Positions 62,711 to 64,000 of a stretch of 64,000 bases of DNA are shown here, in pieces; positions within the stretch are counted from its first letter, which is position 1; every line of letters begins with the position of its first letter. Source of the stretch: Actinacidiphila yanglinensis (lineage in GTDB: Bacteria > Actinomycetota > Actinomycetes > Streptomycetales > Streptomycetaceae). The DNA is taken from positions 62,001 to 126,000 of the forward strand of contig NZ_FNVU01000002.1 in the NCBI RefSeq assembly GCF_900107965.1. The letters are read 5' to 3'. The translations under genes were made by a program, and so were the position numbers. The notes under the pieces are model-generated. The model did not search any database, was not told where the DNA came from, and saw nothing but the letters and a program-made list of their open reading frames with translations.

Positions 62711-64000
62711 TGCTTCGCTCACCTGACCGCGCCGATCCCCCCCACCGCGCCACGCCCCCGTCCGCGCCGCAGTCCGCGCCCCGTTCCCGGCGGGAGGGCC
62801 AACCGGGCCACCGCCGCAAGGCCCTGCTTGCCGCCGCGGCGCTTCTGGCCGGCACCGTCGTGCCGCTCGCCGCCGCGCAGGCCACCGCGCACGCCGCCCC
62901 CGCCCCCGTGACGGCCGCCGCGAGCGGCGGCAACGGCAGCGACGTGACCGCCAACCTCTTCATGTGGAACTGGTCGTCGGTCGCGAGCGAGTGCACCGAC
63001 CAACTCGGCCCCAAGGGCTACGGATCGGTCCTCGTCTCCCCGCCGCAGGACTCGATCCGGCTGTCCGGCGCGCACCCATGGTGGGAGATCTACCAGCCCG
63101 TCGGCTACGACCTGAACAGCCGGATGGGTACCGAGGCGCAGTTCCGGTCGATGGTCACCACCTGCCATGCCGCGGGCGTCAAGGTCTACGCCGACGCGGT
63201 GATCAACCACATGTCCGGCACCGACCAGTCCAGCACCGACTCCTACGGCGGCGACGGCTTCGACGTCGGTGCGAAGTCCTACGGCCAAGTCCCCTACGAT
63301 TCCTCGGACTTCCACACCTCACCGGCCAACTGCCCCAACTCCGACATGGCCATCGACGACTGGAACAGCCAGACCCAGGTCCAGGAGTGCGATCTGGAGG
63401 GCCTCGCCGACCTCTACACCGAGACCGACGACGTGCGCGGCAAGATCGCCGGGTACCTCGGCAAGCTGATCGGCTACGGCGTGGACGGCTTCCGGATCGA
63501 CTCCGCCAAGCACATCAACCAGTCCGACATGGCGAACATCGAGTCCCGGCTGCCCGACACCGCCTGGGGCGCGCGGCCGTACGTCCTCCAGGAGGTCGCG
63601 CTCGGCGGCAGCGGCAACCTCGCGCCCGGCGCCTTCGAGTCCAACGGCAGCGTGATCGGCTTCGACTACGCCAACGCGATGAAGTCGCAGTTCCAGGGGA
63701 ACATCGCCAACCTCAGGACGTTCGGGCAGAGTTGGGGCCTGGAGCCGTCCGACAAGGACGGCGCGATGGTCACCAACCACGACACCGAGCGCAACGGCAG
63801 CACCCTGAACTACAAGGACGGCTCGCAGTACACGCTGGCCACCGAGTTCATGCTCGCCTGGGGCTACGGCGCCCCCACGGTGTACTCGGGCTTCGCGTTC
63901 AACGGCTCCGACGACTCGCCGCCCGCCGACGGCAACGGCTACGTCACCGGCACCGACTGCGCGTCCCCGGCATGGGTGTGCACCGACCGGGGGCAGGGCG
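62711..64000 (+). CDS. Secreted alpha-amylase (GH13), 3' end beyond the window
   Basis: 430 codons are visible from ATG 62711 (GGGAG 8 bases upstream) and the frame is open at the window edge. A long twin-Arg-lacking signal peptide (about residues 1-68; helix ALLAAAALLAGTVVPLAAA) precedes the catalytic barrel. Conserved regions are YADAVINH, GFRIDSAKH with the nucleophile Asp (about 262), YVLQEVAL with the acid Glu (about 294), and MVTNHDTERN (about 353-362). It hydrolyses internal alpha-1,4 bonds of starch outside the cell. The C-terminal domains, possibly a starch-binding module, are not visible. Confidence 0.93.

Overview
The window is very GC-rich and packed with Sec- and lipoprotein-type exported proteins. 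It carries WhiB, SpoIIE-type phosphatases, leaderless-looking start sites and one-base (ATGA/GTGA) gene overlaps. The run fumarases - DUF1707 - WhiB-like - glpX - DUF4245 - xseB/xseA - ispH - ppgK - ychF is a gene order I know from Streptomyces chromosomes. The source is therefore most likely a Streptomyces-like actinomycete (Streptomycetaceae); the species cannot be told from the sequence alone.

Layout. 1-10.4 kb: a Tad/Flp pilus locus (CpaB, a CpaE-TadE fusion, TadE, CpaF ATPase, TadB, TadC, Flp pilin, a TadG-like gene that looks frameshifted at its start, a lipoprotein, an OmpA-type protein and a prepilin peptidase). 10.5-16.7 kb: aldo/keto reductase, cis-prenyl transferase, PIN-PhoH ATPase, secreted lytic transglycosylase with a long leader, AI-2E-type transporter. 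16.8-20.5 kb: an ABC exporter (permease + ATPase) run by a PadR repressor whose promoter carries a perfect 19-bp-arm palindrome. 20.5-25.4 kb: ribbon-helix-helix and SPFH proteins, a 335-bp nested inverted-repeat element, a GAF-SpoIIE-kinase fusion and a methyltransferase. 25.6-40.0 kb: mostly housekeeping genes, including two unrelated fumarases, exonuclease VII, isoprenoid and polyphosphate-glucokinase genes. 40.0-47.1 kb: an integrase remnant, L,D-transpeptidase, SNF2 helicase, a DUF202 protein and an alkylsulfatase. 47.1-56 kb: a HTH regulator, a 1383-residue beta-propeller/sedolisin protease, a small secreted protein and a second SpoIIE-kinase fusion whose phosphatase site is degenerate. 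62.7 kb to the end: an alpha-amylase that runs off the window.

The most interesting part is 56.3-62.5 kb. Five genes sit together: A (membrane anchor + NTF2-like fold), B (two-helix membrane protein of unknown family), C (TIR-like nucleotide-binding protein), D (two membrane helices + a macro domain of the Thoeris ThsA/DUF6430 type) and E (SARP-like BTAD DNA-binding region fused to the same macro domain). The last ~30 residues of B and the first ~35 residues of C carry the same Asn/Gly/Thr-rich peptide. Its codons differ mainly at synonymous positions, so the peptide itself appears to be under selection, as in paired amyloid-type signalling motifs. Copies of CGGAAGCGG, partly with an 11-bp period, lie at both ends of the cluster and in the D/E divergent promoter. 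My reading, which is inference, is a TIR-based signalling or defence system. In it a TIR-made nucleotide would be read by a membrane effector (D) and also by a transcription factor (E), with B recruiting or nucleating C.
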